Source: Brettanomyces bruxellensis (lineage: Eukaryota > Ascomycota > Pichiomycetes > Pichiales > Pichiaceae). From it: a stretch of DNA of 64,000 nucleotides. The stretch is from contig NC_054689.1 in NCBI RefSeq assembly GCF_011074885.1, positions 2,852,001 through 2,916,000 of the forward strand, read 5' to 3'. Shown piece after piece: positions 20,923-31,325 of this stretch. A program made the position numbers and the translations under genes. The notes beneath the pieces are model-generated. The model saw only the letters and a program-made list of their open reading frames with translations. It was not told where the DNA came from and did no database searches. Position 1 is the first letter of the stretch; each line of letters begins with the position of its first letter.

Positions 20923-23900
20923 CTACAAATGGACCCGGCGGGAAACCTGGACAAGGCCCGGCTTCAAGTTGGTGGTGATGAAGTTTCTAGGCGTATAATG
21001 AAGCAACTCGTCGTACGCTGGAACAATTCTATGCTTATCACCAGCAACAAGAACCTCAGACTGCAACTCACCCCAGAAACAGGTCACCGAGACATCCAAG
21101 CCGCGGCTTTGAACGGCATCGTCGTCATCTAGGCTGAAGGGAAGCCACTGGAGAGCAACCTGGTAGTAGGGCTGGGTCCAGTTGAGCTTGTGGAGAAGTA
21201 CCATGTCTATTCCCTGCATAATCTTGTAGTAGTGATTTCCCTCGTCGTCTGTCGAGTAACCAGAGGGGATATTGGCTCTGATTGGCTGGCGGAAGCCCGG
21301 CTTGGTGCCCGATTCGAGCAACGACGAATTGTACACTGTGACCAGCTTGACTGGGGAGGTTCTGTTTCTGTCAGCAAAGCTGTTGTAGCCACTAGCATTA
21401 AAATCAAGCTGGCACATCCTGTTCTGGGCTGCGTGGATCCTCAAAACGGCATTCAGTGGCTCGTAGCTGCCGGAATTCTTGCTGTCTGAGTTTGAGAGCA
21501 CCTCGATGTCCAAGTATTTGTCGAAGGAGTTGCCCGATTCGGCCTCACTGTCGAAAAGCCACGGTCTTTCGGCCTTGTATGTCACCGTTTCGGTTCCCTC
21601 CTTTGGGTCCTCGACAAAACGCACATCCATGTCTGTCGTGTTGTCCTGGAGGCTCGGAAGCTCGGATAGAATGCCGCTGATGAATCCGGGCCGTGCACGG
21701 AGCGTTCCGTAGGCCTCCACGTGGTCTGCGGAGCCAATATCGAGAGACGAGTTGGCAGAGACGGCCGGGAGGTCGATCGACTGGACGAATTTGACCTTTA
21801 GCGGGTTCGTATTGCTGTGCGTGGGTGCCAAAATCGTGTAAACGGAGGCCAGGACTGCCGTTAGGCCGAGAATCGAGGCTGCCGGGGCGTTCAACTTGTG
21901 CAAAAACGGCAAAACCGGGAGCCCGAGGCCGATTGAAGATGCAACTGCGAATTTTCTCGCTGCACGTTCTCCAGACACACCATCAACTCCAGCCTGATGC
22001 ATGCTGTCCAGTGCCAAGTCGCCGACTGCATAGATGAAGAACACGAGGGGAGGGACCACGACAAGGAACTGGATGAGCCAATCAAAGCTCTTGGAGCAGG
22101 ATGGAGGCGGAGAAAGGGCGAGGTCGGCCGACGCGTCGATCGGCTCGGGGGAGACGTCCGAGAGCTCCGGGGAGCTGTTCTCGGGGGACAGGTCGGGGGT
22201 GGCCGAGTCGGCGGAATCCAGCGGCTGTTCCTGCGGCTGTTCCGGTGGAGTGGCCGGCAACCGCACGCTTCCCGGTCCCCTCTTGAGCACAAAGCCCACA
22301 ACACCAACAAAAGAACCAGCGGAAAAGCACGCAAACAGCACAGTGGTGAGAAAGAGACCGGTCTTGGCATAACGGCTTTCCTGCACTGTGGCCCAGACCA
22401 AGACAATCCAGCCCCCGAGAGTGAGCTCAAGTAGACCAATGAGCTTTTGGTCGTGCACAGGCCGCAACCACGACGCAAAAGTGAGCGAAACGTAGTTGAA
22501 GAAGATGTTGAGGCACGTCAAGGCCAGCCAGGCAGATCTGTAGCTGTCGTAAAGAGGAGCTCTGCCTGGTATCTCGGCGAGAAGGCAGTGCTTTGCGAAA
22601 AGCCACGTGACGAGGGTTGAGAAGAGCAAGCTGGCGGGAACCCGGATCCAGCCTCTTGCCTGCACGTGCCAGGTGTTTTTCCGGTGTGCGATAAGGAGAA
22701 GGGCACCCAGAACGAGCGGAACGACCACGAGAAGACCGATGTTGAGGTTGACGAGTGATTCGGTAGAGATGCAGAAGAAGAACTTGCTTAGGAAGTCGAA
22801 ATAGACCGCAGACGAGAGGTCTGGGACGACGAAGTTGTTTGAGATGGAGAAGTGGGGGTCGTGGGAGTCGATCTTGGAGCTTGAATCATGCGATTGGACG
22901 ATATTTTGGGAGGAAGGGATGCTAGAAATAGCGTTATTAGAAATAGCTTCAGCAGCTTTATTAGAAATAGCGTTATCAGCTTTATTAGAAATAACGTTAT
23001 CAGCTTTATTTCCACCCCCAAATGCCTCCATCTGTTCAACATACCCAGTCACAGAAGTAAGAAGCTGCCAAAGTGAACCCTTCGAAGCATACTGGATACT
23101 ATCGTGAATGGTGTGGTACAAAGCCCGGGGCTCGTAGAAACAAATGTCGATACCCCGCAACCCGTTCGCCTGGTACACGTAGTAGTCCGTCTGGGAGTGA
23201 ATGACGCCGTCCTGGAAACCCTGCTGGAGCAATGAGCTGGCCAACGGGTTCTTTGCCCCCGCGTACAGCCGGGCCACCTCGTAGTCGGTCGCCCGGAGGA
23301 GCAACGCGCGGCCGCCGGACCCCGCCCCGTCGATGTTCACAAAGTACCCCGCCTCGCGGAACCACGGGTGCCGGGCAAACGACTCCGAGCCCATTAGCCC
23401 GAACTCCTCGTCGTCGTTAAAATTGAAAAGAAGGGTTCTTCTGGGCCGCGACGAGGGGTCACGCGTGTATTTCCTCAAAAGGGCAAGCATCGTCACCACG
23501 CCCATGCCATCGTCCGTCACGCCGTACCCGGCGGGCACCGAGTCGTAGTGCGCCGAGATCAAAAGCCCGTCGCCCTTCAGCCGCGCATCCGTGCCCTCCA
23601 CCTTCACGAGCACGTTCGCCGGCTCAAAGTACACCACCCGGTGCTCCGTGCTCGACTCGTTGAACGTGTCCCCCTGCTTGAACATCACCGGCCGTGGCTG
23701 CTGCCCTGCGCCCGGCGCCTCCGTCCCGTACGTGCAGTACTCCTTGCCCGCGCATGCTGCCGCCACCTGCCGCAAGAGATAGCCCCGAACCACGTCGTTC
23801 TCCCGGCTCGTGTATGGGTGCGGGTGCCGCGCTATGCGCTCCAAGTCCGTCCACGACTCCCGGAGCGCCTCGGGCTCCGGCGACGGCACGCCTAGCGCAT

Positions 23901-24048
23901 TGCCCCTGCTCCACGCCTCCATCGCCATGCACGCCGCGTACACTAGCGCCAGCGCCACTGAAAGGGTTGTTTTCCTAAAGCGGAAAGCCCCGGACACCCC
24001 TGAAAGCATCTGTTGATACGATATGCTTAAGAGTTTTGCCGAAAACAA
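20923..24048 (-). CDS. PFF1: Vacuolar membrane M28 metalloprotease Pff1
   Basis: Multispanning zinc aminopeptidase of the vacuolar membrane (YBR074W type). The 1041-residue protein has one N-terminal TM (about 27-44), then an M28 peptidase domain in the lumen with expected zinc ligands and catalytic acid: His167 and Asp179 in SAHYDSVPAG...TDDGMG, Glu214/215 in NDDEEFG, Asp240 in NIDGAG and His312 in ALYHTIHD. A cluster of eight or so hydrophobic helices (about 430-720) and a lumenal C-terminal domain with several N-glycosylation sequons follow, as in the family. Residues 347-375 are a repeat of NKADN.IS units absent from the family core. A second in-frame ATG 13 codons downstream could be the start. 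It diverges from HEM12. Confidence 0.94.
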   Translation of the reverse strand: MFSAKLLSISYQQMLSGVSGAFRFRKTTLSVALALVYAACMAMEAWSRGNALGVPSPEPEALRESWTDLERIARHPHPYTSRENDVVRGYLLRQVAAACAGKEYCTYGTEAPGAGQQPRPVMFKQGDTFNESSTEHRVVYFEPANVLVKVEGTDARLKGDGLLISAHYDSVPAGYGVTDDGMGVVTMLALLRKYTRDPSSRPRRTLLFNFNDDEEFGLMGSESFARHPWFREAGYFVNIDGAGSGGRALLLRATDYEVARLYAGAKNPLASSLLQQGFQDGVIHSQTDYYVYQANGLRGIDICFYEPRALYHTIHDSIQYASKGSLWQLLTSVTGYVEQMEAFGGGNKADNVISNKADNAISNKAAEAISNNAISSIPSSQNIVQSHDSSSKIDSHDPHFSISNNFVVPDLSSAVYFDFLSKFFFCISTESLVNLNIGLLVVVPLVLGALLLIAHRKNTWHVQARGWIRVPASLLFSTLVTWLFAKHCLLAEIPGRAPLYDSYRSAWLALTCLNIFFNYVSLTFASWLRPVHDQKLIGLLELTLGGWIVLVWATVQESRYAKTGLFLTTVLFACFSAGSFVGVVGFVLKRGPGSVRLPATPPEQPQEQPLDSADSATPDLSPENSSPELSDVSPEPIDASADLALSPPPSCSKSFDWLIQFLVVVPPLVFFIYAVGDLALDSMHQAGVDGVSGERAARKFAVASSIGLGLPVLPFLHKLNAPAASILGLTAVLASVYTILAPTHSNTNPLKVKFVQSIDLPAVSANSSLDIGSADHVEAYGTLRARPGFISGILSELPSLQDNTTDMDVRFVEDPKEGTETVTYKAERPWLFDSEAESGNSFDKYLDIEVLSNSDSKNSGSYEPLNAVLRIHAAQNRMCQLDFNASGYNSFADRNRTSPVKLVTVYNSSLLESGTKPGFRQPIRANIPSGYSTDDEGNHYYKIMQGIDMVLLHKLNWTQPYYQVALQWLPFSLDDDDAVQSRGLDVSVTCFWGELQSEVLVAGDKHRIVPAYDELLHYTPRNFITTNLKPGLVQVSRRVHL
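22915..23008 (-). repeat. Coding minisatellite inside PFF1
   Basis: A roughly 27-bp unit (AGCTTTATTAGAAATAGCGT on the plus strand and variants) repeats about three to four times in frame. It encodes NKADNVIS, NKADNAIS, NKAAEAIS and NNAISS in the linker between the M28 domain and the first TM of the membrane cluster. Confidence 0.9.
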
Positions 24049-24776
24049 TTATCGATTGTGCCTCTTTGCTGTTAGCAGTACAAGATTTTGCTCTTTATCT
24101 GCACTATACCTGCAACAAGAAAAAAATTGAAAAACGAAAATTACCTGCCAAACAATACTCCCCAACAAATGTAGTTGCGTTTACCAGGCAGCGGCAAAAG
24201 ATCCTGTATTTATACCAAATTGAACTAAAATGAACTGATGCTGAGCTTCGGAATTGAGCGATCATGCATCCTCTTCCTGAATTACGAACCACCCACTCGA
24301 CTTGAGCAATTGTGCCAATTGGGAAGGCCTGACGCATTACGTTTCATGCACGTCGTGTTTCCAGCATGGGAATGGACAATATCCTGTAATTTTCCTGTAA
24401 TTTTACTGTATTTTTCTTGTGTTTTTCCTGTAATTTTCCTGTATTTTTCCTGCCCTTTAGTGCACTTTCCTGCACTTTCAGTTGCTGCTCTCACACCTAT
24501 TGTTTCTACTGCATACTTTTTATGCATACTTTTTTGCTCCAATACCTCGCATATCTTTCCTTCTGAAATCGTCCCGGCAGTCCCCGCCGCCGCGTCGCTC
24601 GTATATAGCGAAAGCTTTTTTCTGCCTTCGTACGTCATCCATTTCTCTGCTTGCACACACGATACATTTCTCCGCTCACGCACTTGTTATAGCACTGAGC
24701 TCTTTTTTTGTTATTTCTTGCCTTTTTCCATAGAAACAGCACATCTGAATCCTTTCGCACGCTGCACTACTCCGAT
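24049..24776. other. Divergent promoter region PFF1/HEM12
   Basis: Shared upstream region of two divergent genes. It contains the repeat at 24381-24480. A leader frame at 24708 is in frame with HEM12 but does not match the family start. Confidence 0.6.
24381..24480 (+). repeat. TTTTCCTGTAAT short tandem repeat upstream of HEM12
   Basis: Six to eight imperfect copies of an 11-12 bp unit CCTGTA(A/T)TTTT, grading into CCTGCACTTT units. The array lies about 300-400 bp upstream of the HEM12 ATG. Confidence 0.85.
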
Positions 24777-25853
24777 ATGACCTTCGAACCACTTAAAAAC
24801 GACCTTATTTTACGTGCAGCAAGAGGAGAACCAGTCGAAAGACCTCCAATATGGATGATGCGTCAAGCCGGAAGATACTTGCCGGAATATCACAAAGTTA
24901 AGGGCAGCAGGGACTTCTTCGAGACATGCAGAACACCAGAGATCGTGTCGGAGCTCACAATTCAGCCGGTCGAGCACTATAAGGGCCTCATCGATGCTGC
25001 AATCATATTTAATGATATTTTGGTGATACCTCAAGCAATGGGGATGGATGTCAGAATGGTGGACAAAGTTGGCCCGCAGTTTGTTCAGCCACTCCGGACC
25101 CCGGCTGATCTACACAGATTGGACTTTAATTGCGATGTTCGCAAGCAGTTAGGCTGGGCTTTTGATGCAATTACTCTCACGAGGAAGAATTTGCACGGAA
25201 GAGTCCCACTTTTGGGATTCTGCGGTGGCCCATGGACTCTCATGTGCTATATGATCGAGGGTGGCGGTACCAAGATGTTCCGATTCGCCAAAGAGTGGAT
25301 TTTCCGCTGGCCAGAAGCTTCCAAACAGCTTCTCCAGGCAATAACAGACGTTGCAGTGGAGTTCTTGGCTCTCCAGGTTAAAGCTGGTGCACAGATGCTC
25401 CAGGTTTTCGAGAGTTGGGGTGGTCAGCTTGGCCCTGACGAGTTTAGTGAGTTCGCGCTTCCTTATTTGAGACAGATCGCACACAGAGTCCCTCAAAGGT
25501 TGTACGAGTTAGGAATTGAAGAGGTTCCAATGACTGTCTTTTCAAAGGGCTCCTGGTATGCATTGGAAGAGCTTTGTGACAGCGGATTTGACGTTGTTTC
25601 CCTCGATTGGCTCTACAAGCCCGAAGATGCAGTCAGAATTGCGAATGGCCGTGTTTCCTTGCAGGGAAACATAGACCCGGGTGTGTTGTACGGCTCAAAG
25701 GAGATAATCACCAAGAAAGTGCAGAGGATGATGCACGGATTTGGAAAACAGAGGTACATTGTCAATTTAGGTCACGGAACACAGCCATTTATGGATCCGG
25801 AGAAGATTGGGTTCTTCTTAGAGGAATGCAAACGCTTTGGGGAGAAGGAGTAG
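24777..25853 (+). CDS. HEM12: Uroporphyrinogen decarboxylase
   Basis: Cytosolic haem-pathway enzyme that decarboxylates the four acetate side chains of uroporphyrinogen III to give coproporphyrinogen III. The 358-residue length is the family norm. Both URO-D signatures are present: [16 protein letters not shown] near the N-terminus and [17 protein letters not shown] in the middle, plus the catalytic Asp in [13 protein letters not shown]. The C-terminal [11 protein letters not shown] and NLGHGTQP blocks are intact. The start at 24777 ([17 protein letters not shown]) matches the family; a 23-codon upstream in-frame extension from 24708 is rejected. Confidence 0.97.
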   Translation: MTFEPLKNDLILRAARGEPVERPPIWMMRQAGRYLPEYHKVKGSRDFFETCRTPEIVSELTIQPVEHYKGLIDAAIIFNDILVIPQAMGMDVRMVDKVGPQFVQPLRTPADLHRLDFNCDVRKQLGWAFDAITLTRKNLHGRVPLLGFCGGPWTLMCYMIEGGGTKMFRFAKEWIFRWPEASKQLLQAITDVAVEFLALQVKAGAQMLQVFESWGGQLGPDEFSEFALPYLRQIAHRVPQRLYELGIEEVPMTVFSKGSWYALEELCDSGFDVVSLDWLYKPEDAVRIANGRVSLQGNIDPGVLYGSKEIITKKVQRMMHGFGKQRYIVNLGHGTQPFMDPEKIGFFLEECKRFGEKE

Positions 25854-26315
25854 GCGAGCGGGCACACAGCCACGATATTTTTTTAGTTCTTTTCTACTTG
25901 CACATATCATTTACTACACCAGTATCTTTCCTGTAGAATTCCTGTGTATAATTTACGTTCTGGGGCATCTTATACAATCCGCAATACCTTGTACTGCTGT
26001 ATATATTATTCCTTACTGCTGTGTATCATTCCTTACTGCTATATATTCGATCGTATGGTAAATGTTCGATCTTACGGTAAATGTTCAAACCAACCACTAC
26101 GGACTTCGAACCCAGCACCTGCCAAAATTCCTTATCGCGCGCTCTCAGTATTTTTCAATTTCACCCCAAAATTTTTTTTTCACCCCAGAAAAAATAGAGC
26201 AGACTTAGGTGAGATCTCGAAGTGAGTACGAAATGATCACTTGCTCGCTTTTTCATACTCTTCAGACAATCCAAGCGGCATCACATCACAGGCAAAGCAC
26301 CCTATACGAACAAAA
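25854..26315. other. HEM12 terminator and NAT1 promoter region
   Basis: AT-rich 460 bp between two tandem genes. Short direct repetitions of CCTTACTGCTGT.TAT (25985-26045) and CGAT.(T/A)TACGGTAAATGTTC (26050-26085) are seen. No gene. Confidence 0.6.
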
Positions 26316-28883
26316 ATGGCATCGTTGTCAAGCCTTTTCTCCAGCAAAGATGATACACGCTTCAAAGAGGCACTAGACCTCTACGAAAACAAGCATTACA
26401 AGAGGGCCATCAAAATTTTAGATGGAATCATCCAGCACAATCCAAAGCATTACGAGTCGGTTTCACTCAAGGGATTGGCTCTTTCGAACTCGGATCTCCC
26501 AGAAAAGTATGATGCACTCAAGTACATCGAGAAGGCGTGCAAAGAAGGCGGCACTGACTCCGTTGTGTGCCACATTGCCGGATTGTACTACCGAGGATTG
26601 AAAGACTATAAGCAGGCATCTAAGTGGTACAACGCAGCAATGGAAAACAAATCTCCAAACAAGGGCATTCTCCGGGACTTGAGCTCGTGCTTGACCCAAA
26701 CCCGCGACTACAAGCATCTTCTCGTGTCGCGTTTGGGCTACTTAGAGAGCCAACCGGCATACCGGGCCAATTGGACGTCTGCAGCAATTGCTCACTGTTT
26801 AAACGGTCAATATGATCGGGCAGAGGATGTTCTCACGAGAATTGAAGACCTGGTTGCCGGCCACTTGAGCGAGGATGACCTGTTTGAGCAGTCCGAGTGC
26901 CTTTTGCTCAAAAACAGGGCCATCTATAAGCAGGGAGACGTTTCTCGTGCTTTAGAGCATTTGGAGAAGATTGCCAAATCCGGCGAGGTGGGAGACGGTG
27001 CAAAGCTGCTTGAGTACAAGGCGCAGTACCTGGAGGAGCTCCAGAGACCAAAGGAGGCCTCTTTTGTGTACAGGCGTCTCTTGCAGCGGAATCCGGACAA
27101 CGCAAAGTACTATCGTGATCTTGAAAGGTGTCTTGGAACAGACAAGATGTCTGCAAACGTCCGTTTGGCGCTCTACGAGAAGTTGTGCGAGTTTTACCCG
27201 CGTGCAGACCCTCCAAAATTCATCCCGCTCACTTTTCTTAAAGGTGAGCAGTTTGCAAAAAAGGTTGAAGAGTACATTCTTTCGCAGTTGAGGAGAGGTG
27301 CACCTGCCACGTTTGTGAACGTGAAGCCGTTGTACCGCCGCAAAAGCAACCAGAAGGTCATATACGAGGTTGCGAAGAGGTTCTACGACGAGGAGAAGTC
27401 GAAATTGTCGTCTTCCGAGACCGAAAATGACGAAAATGGCAATCCTTTGAGGTTTTGCTGGGCCGGATACTTCCTTGCACAGCACTTTTACCGCGTGAGA
27501 GACTACGATTCAGCTCTAAGATTCATTGACGAGGCCATATCGACGACTCCAACACTCGTTGAGCTCTACATTGTCAAAGCACGGATTTTCAAGAGGATGA
27601 ATAGACTAATGGAGGCCTGCGAGACCATGAATGAGGCCAGGAAACTCGATTTGCAGGACAGATTTGTCAACACGAAGGCTGCAAAGTACTACTTGCGTGC
27701 AAACAGGGTCAAGGATGCCATCGATACCGCCTCGCTATTCACGAGAAACGAAAAAGCACCAAATGGAGTCCAAGACTTGCATTTAATGCAATGCTACTGG
27801 TTTCTGATCGAGAGTGCCGAGGCTTACGGCAGACTTGCACGGGAAGCATTGCGTGAGTGGAGAAAAGTGAGTGTTGGGTGGGACAACAAGAAGAAATCCC
27901 AGGAGATTGATCACGAGACGGTCATGACCAGAGAGCATCTCAGAAAGAAGACATTGCACCTTGTTGGCCTCACAATTAAGAGATACAGGGCCATAGTGAA
28001 GGTCTTTGAGGAGTACGAAGACGACCAGTTTGATTTCCATCACTACAGTATGCGAAAGGGAACTTCACGCACGTATTTAACGATGCTTGACTGGGAAGAC
28101 AGGCTTTACCACCAGCCAATCTTCCTAAGAGCTGCCAAAGGATTGACTAACATTTCCCTAGAAGTGCTCAACGACAAGCCTTTCTTCCAGGTTTTGCTCA
28201 CAAACCCGGCTTTCTCGCTTAACCGAACCAAAAAGGAGAAGAAGGCCGAGGAAAAGCAAAGAGAAGAGCTTGTCAAATACTCCAAGAGCTTCCCAAATGA
28301 TGCCGACGTGTTTGCTGAGGCAATATTGAGGGAACTGGCCGATGCTCCACTCAAAAATGCAAAAAGAAACACTGCTGGGGGTTTTGCTCAGTATGCTGAT
28401 AAGGGCACTGCCTTAACGAGGTTGACCGACTTGGCAAAACGTGTCAACGACGAAAATTCTCTTGACGGACAGGAGATTGTTTTCCGTGTGAATCAGTATT
28501 TCAACAAGTATGTTTTGTGTCTTCAGGCCATGAACCATGCCTACACAGCCGACTCTTCTGCTGCTGTTGTTGGCTATCTATATCTCAATCTTTTCAAGGC
28601 CAGAACCAATAAAAGCACACCCGAAACCATCCGCAGAATTCTTGCTCTCGGCCTAAAACGTAACTTCTCTGAGCTGCTTGCTGTTGAAGATTCCGGCGAT
28701 AGCGAAAAGCTTGCAGAAGGCCTAGTGCAGAACTTTTTCACCAAAAACAACTTTGCCAGTGCCGAAAATCTGGTCCGCTGTGAGCAAATCGAGCCTAGCG
28801 ATACTTTTGAGAAGAGAATTCTACAAATCAAGCAGTCCCTTGACCCTTACACTCTCAGAAGCTTGTCCTATATTGAGGATTAG
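26316..28883 (+). CDS. NAT1: NatA N-terminal acetyltransferase auxiliary subunit
   Basis: Ribosome-bound scaffold of the NatA complex (Naa15), which holds the catalytic Ard1/Naa10 and directs N-terminal acetylation of Ser, Ala, Thr and Gly starts. The 855-residue protein is built from TPR helices throughout, beginning FKEALDLYENKHYKRAIKILDGII (the classic Nat1 N-terminus; shown in part) with canonical NPKHYESVSLKGLAL. Lys-rich KKEKKAEEKQREE around residue 630 is the conserved basic stretch of this family. The start at 26316 gives MASLSSLFSSKD; the 25-codon upstream in-frame extension lacks family similarity. Length matches S. cerevisiae Nat1 (854). Confidence 0.96.
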   Translation: MASLSSLFSSKDDTRFKEALDLYENKHYKRAIKILDGIIQHNPKHYESVSLKGLALSNSDLPEKYDALKYIEKACKEGGTDSVVCHIAGLYYRGLKDYKQASKWYNAAMENKSPNKGILRDLSSCLTQTRDYKHLLVSRLGYLESQPAYRANWTSAAIAHCLNGQYDRAEDVLTRIEDLVAGHLSEDDLFEQSECLLLKNRAIYKQGDVSRALEHLEKIAKSGEVGDGAKLLEYKAQYLEELQRPKEASFVYRRLLQRNPDNAKYYRDLERCLGTDKMSANVRLALYEKLCEFYPRADPPKFIPLTFLKGEQFAKKVEEYILSQLRRGAPATFVNVKPLYRRKSNQKVIYEVAKRFYDEEKSKLSSSETENDENGNPLRFCWAGYFLAQHFYRVRDYDSALRFIDEAISTTPTLVELYIVKARIFKRMNRLMEACETMNEARKLDLQDRFVNTKAAKYYLRANRVKDAIDTASLFTRNEKAPNGVQDLHLMQCYWFLIESAEAYGRLAREALREWRKVSVGWDNKKKSQEIDHETVMTREHLRKKTLHLVGLTIKRYRAIVKVFEEYEDDQFDFHHYSMRKGTSRTYLTMLDWEDRLYHQPIFLRAAKGLTNISLEVLNDKPFFQVLLTNPAFSLNRTKKEKKAEEKQREELVKYSKSFPNDADVFAEAILRELADAPLKNAKRNTAGGFAQYADKGTALTRLTDLAKRVNDENSLDGQEIVFRVNQYFNKYVLCLQAMNHAYTADSSAAVVGYLYLNLFKARTNKSTPETIRRILALGLKRNFSELLAVEDSGDSEKLAEGLVQNFFTKNNFASAENLVRCEQIEPSDTFEKRILQIKQSLDPYTLRSLSYIED

Positions 28884-29124
28884 ATAACTAGTCATGCTTC
28901 TTTTTTTCGGCTACACTAAGGCATTGCTGCTTGCGACTTGTTGCTCTTTCTCTAGTTCCAATTGGTACCGCTGTTGGTATTAATATCTACTTGTGTATAC
29001 TAAATCAAAGAGTTTAGAGATGCAAAATTTCATGTAACCGTAATCTAGAACCGTTCACATAATTTCATTCAAATAAAGCCTGCTCAGTTAATTACATATA
29101 AATGGGACTCTTGTTGGCAAAGCA

Positions 29125-29736
29125 TCAACTCTGGATCCAGCTCTCGACTCTGCTGCGAGCCACATTTGTGGTCATATTTAAACCCTGACGTCCAAATGGA
29201 GCATAACTAATTGTATAATATAGTGAAGCAATGACCTGGATAATACATGCAATGGCTACACAAATATTGATAGGCCAAACCATGCTGAAAAATAGAGTGA
29301 GTAAAATGGAGCCTAGAAACGCAGCGGTGAAATATATTCTATCTTTGGACAGTAGATGCTGGACAAAGTTGGAAAAACCATTGAGTATGGCAAAAGCGAG
29401 AAGAAATAAAACGGAGCCCAAACTCCAGATAAGTGCAAACTTGCGCGGCCGTAGAGATAGGAAGGGGAAGAGAAAGATGCAGATGGCATAACAGGCAAAT
29501 GCGCCGATAAGCGCAACAACGAACAACGATAAGCGCTCAAAGTACGATAGCCCACTTCCTTCATCTCCATCCTCACCTCTTAGAAATTTCGGCAGCCTGA
29601 GCCATTGTGGCCTTGATCTAGAGCCTTGAATGCCAGATTCGAGATCTTCCCGTGCTGAATCATCCAAATGATTATCTGCTGTAGGAAGTTGAACAGGATC
29701 TTCATTATTTCCTGAGAAAGACGGTATAAATTTCAT
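29125..29736 (-). CDS. SFT2: Sft2-family Golgi membrane protein
   Basis: Small tetraspanning Golgi protein acting in retrograde, endosome-to-Golgi vesicle fusion with Sed5. The 203-residue frame has a polar N-terminus, then LSYFERL followed by four hydrophobic helices, with the family hallmark LRPRKFALIWSLGSVLF between helices 1 and 2 and the ending YYTISYAPFGRQGL, closely paralleling yeast Sft2 (YYAISYFPFGATGL). Another in-frame ATG lies nine codons upstream at 29763, so the start is uncertain by that amount. It converges with NAT1 (241 bp apart). Confidence 0.92.
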   Translation of the reverse strand: MKFIPSFSGNNEDPVQLPTADNHLDDSAREDLESGIQGSRSRPQWLRLPKFLRGEDGDEGSGLSYFERLSLFVVALIGAFACYAICIFLFPFLSLRPRKFALIWSLGSVLFLLAFAILNGFSNFVQHLLSKDRIYFTAAFLGSILLTLFFSMVWPINICVAIACIIQVIASLYYTISYAPFGRQGLNMTTNVARSRVESWIQS

Positions 29737-30803
29737 GCTAAAAAAAGTGAGTAGAATTATCAAATCTTAAGAACCAAACAATACCAATGTTCGGGAAAAC
29801 ACAATTAATGTATCCGGTAGTATATCTAACTAGGAATATCCAGTGAATATGTTACTGGTCTGAAGTAAAGAGATAAATGTAAGCATTTGAAGAGAAAAGC
29901 AATTCGGTGCAAGGATGCAAAACAATTGCAGGGGAGGAAAAAATAAATTAGATTAAATGGATGTTAGTTAGTTGACATTAAATGAAGGGAGAGGCGGGGG
30001 AAGAAAAAAAAGAACAGAATGAGTAGTCCTACTCGAGGTAAGTAACATCGTACAAAATTGCAACAAACATTCAAACGTGTTCTTATAGCTACTGGCATAT
30101 ATAAAATTAAACAATTATGGCGGCCCCTAAGATATCGAGAGCTCCAGTCCCACATGGACCAGCAATATATAGATACACGGCCACTTTTCTTGGTGCGACA
30201 ATGTGGTTTTGGATCTTTTACAGAGCTAAACACGATTGGAGGGAGTGGGTCGGAATACATCCATGGGAGCATTAGTCATGGCATGATAATAAAGTGGCTT
30301 TGTCACTTCTTTGGGCGTTTCATATCAGGGGTTGAAAGCTTGCATTAAAATATAAAATGTTCAGTGTGTAACACAAATGGTAACAGAACTGAATTGGTTA
30401 CTTGAGATGACCGAATATTGTCATCATCTATCGCTTGTCTTGTCTCCACGCAAGTGCATTTGCAGTTTATGGACACCTCATATATGATTATCCACATCCT
30501 TATATGTTGTACGATGTTTCTCACAACCATCATCATGAACATCCGTACACCACAAAGGTCGATATTGCGTCACTCTCAACGCCTTATGTTTTCTATGCCG
30601 CTGTATAATCAAGTCAGCCGCTACGTATCTATCATACTATTATCTATTTATTTACTTATTATTTATTTATTCTTTATGCGCTAGGAATCCTTATTATCTT
30701 ATGATTATTATAGATATCTGCGACAGCCATTCTGTACTCCCTGGTACAGTGTATTGACCAATCGCGATTGTAGATATAAGTAAAGTTGGCATCACCATAC
30801 TAA
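29737..30803. other. Intergenic region SFT2/PAR32
   Basis: AT-rich region containing the SFT2 promoter (29.74-30.0 kb) and the 3' flank of PAR32. No gene, tRNA or repeat is recognised. Confidence 0.55.
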
Positions 30804-31325
30804 TTAGTTGAAGGCAAATACCTTCTTGATTTTTTGTAAAAACTTGTGGCCCCTATTGTTGGATGCATTATCCTGCAAGTTTTCCACATAACTCCTCCCA
30901 GAGGCACCCGAATGAACTGGAGAAATGTTGTGATCTATGTCCTCTCTTATGGTTGTATTCATCACATCGTTGTTGCTTTTATCCTTCTTATTTCTCCACA
31001 CCATATTTCCTGCACCGCCTCGTCCCACCGAGTACACCGGCCGTAAATCCCCCATTTCGTGATCCTGATTCTGGGCATCCTCTCTATTTCGTGTCGTTAA
31101 AGGGTCCTCCTTCACTTTGTATATATTTCCGGCTCCACCACGTCCCGCTGACACTGTATAATTCCCCTCTTTGTCTGCCTTAAAACTTCCGCTTTTATTC
31201 TTTCCTTTCCTTATTCCCTCCTCCTGGAGAACAACCTCATTTTCTGCTTTCTGTGCCGTATTGGCATTCATCATATTACCGGCGCCTCCTCTGCCTACCG
31301 AAAAAACTGGATCAAGTGACGGCAT
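30804..31325 (-). CDS. PAR32: Par32-like GRGGAGN-repeat protein (DUF3602)
   Basis: Small soluble protein of the fungal DUF3602 family. In S. cerevisiae Par32 is phosphorylated after rapamycin treatment and inhibits the ammonium transporters Mep1/Mep3. The 173-residue product has three copies of the diagnostic GRGGAGN motif, at residues 11-17 (FSVGRGGAGNM), 61-67 (VSAGRGGAGNI) and 101-107 (YSVGRGGAGNM). They are separated by charged, disordered linkers, and a basic hydrophobic tail (KFLQKIKKVFAF) may form an amphipathic helix. Shorter than S. cerevisiae Par32 (295 residues, four motifs in my memory). The ATG at 31325 precedes the first motif by ten residues. Confidence 0.9.
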   Translation of the reverse strand: MPSLDPVFSVGRGGAGNMMNANTAQKAENEVVLQEEGIRKGKNKSGSFKADKEGNYTVSAGRGGAGNIYKVKEDPLTTRNREDAQNQDHEMGDLRPVYSVGRGGAGNMVWRNKKDKSNNDVMNTTIREDIDHNISPVHSGASGRSYVENLQDNASNNRGHKFLQKIKKVFAFN

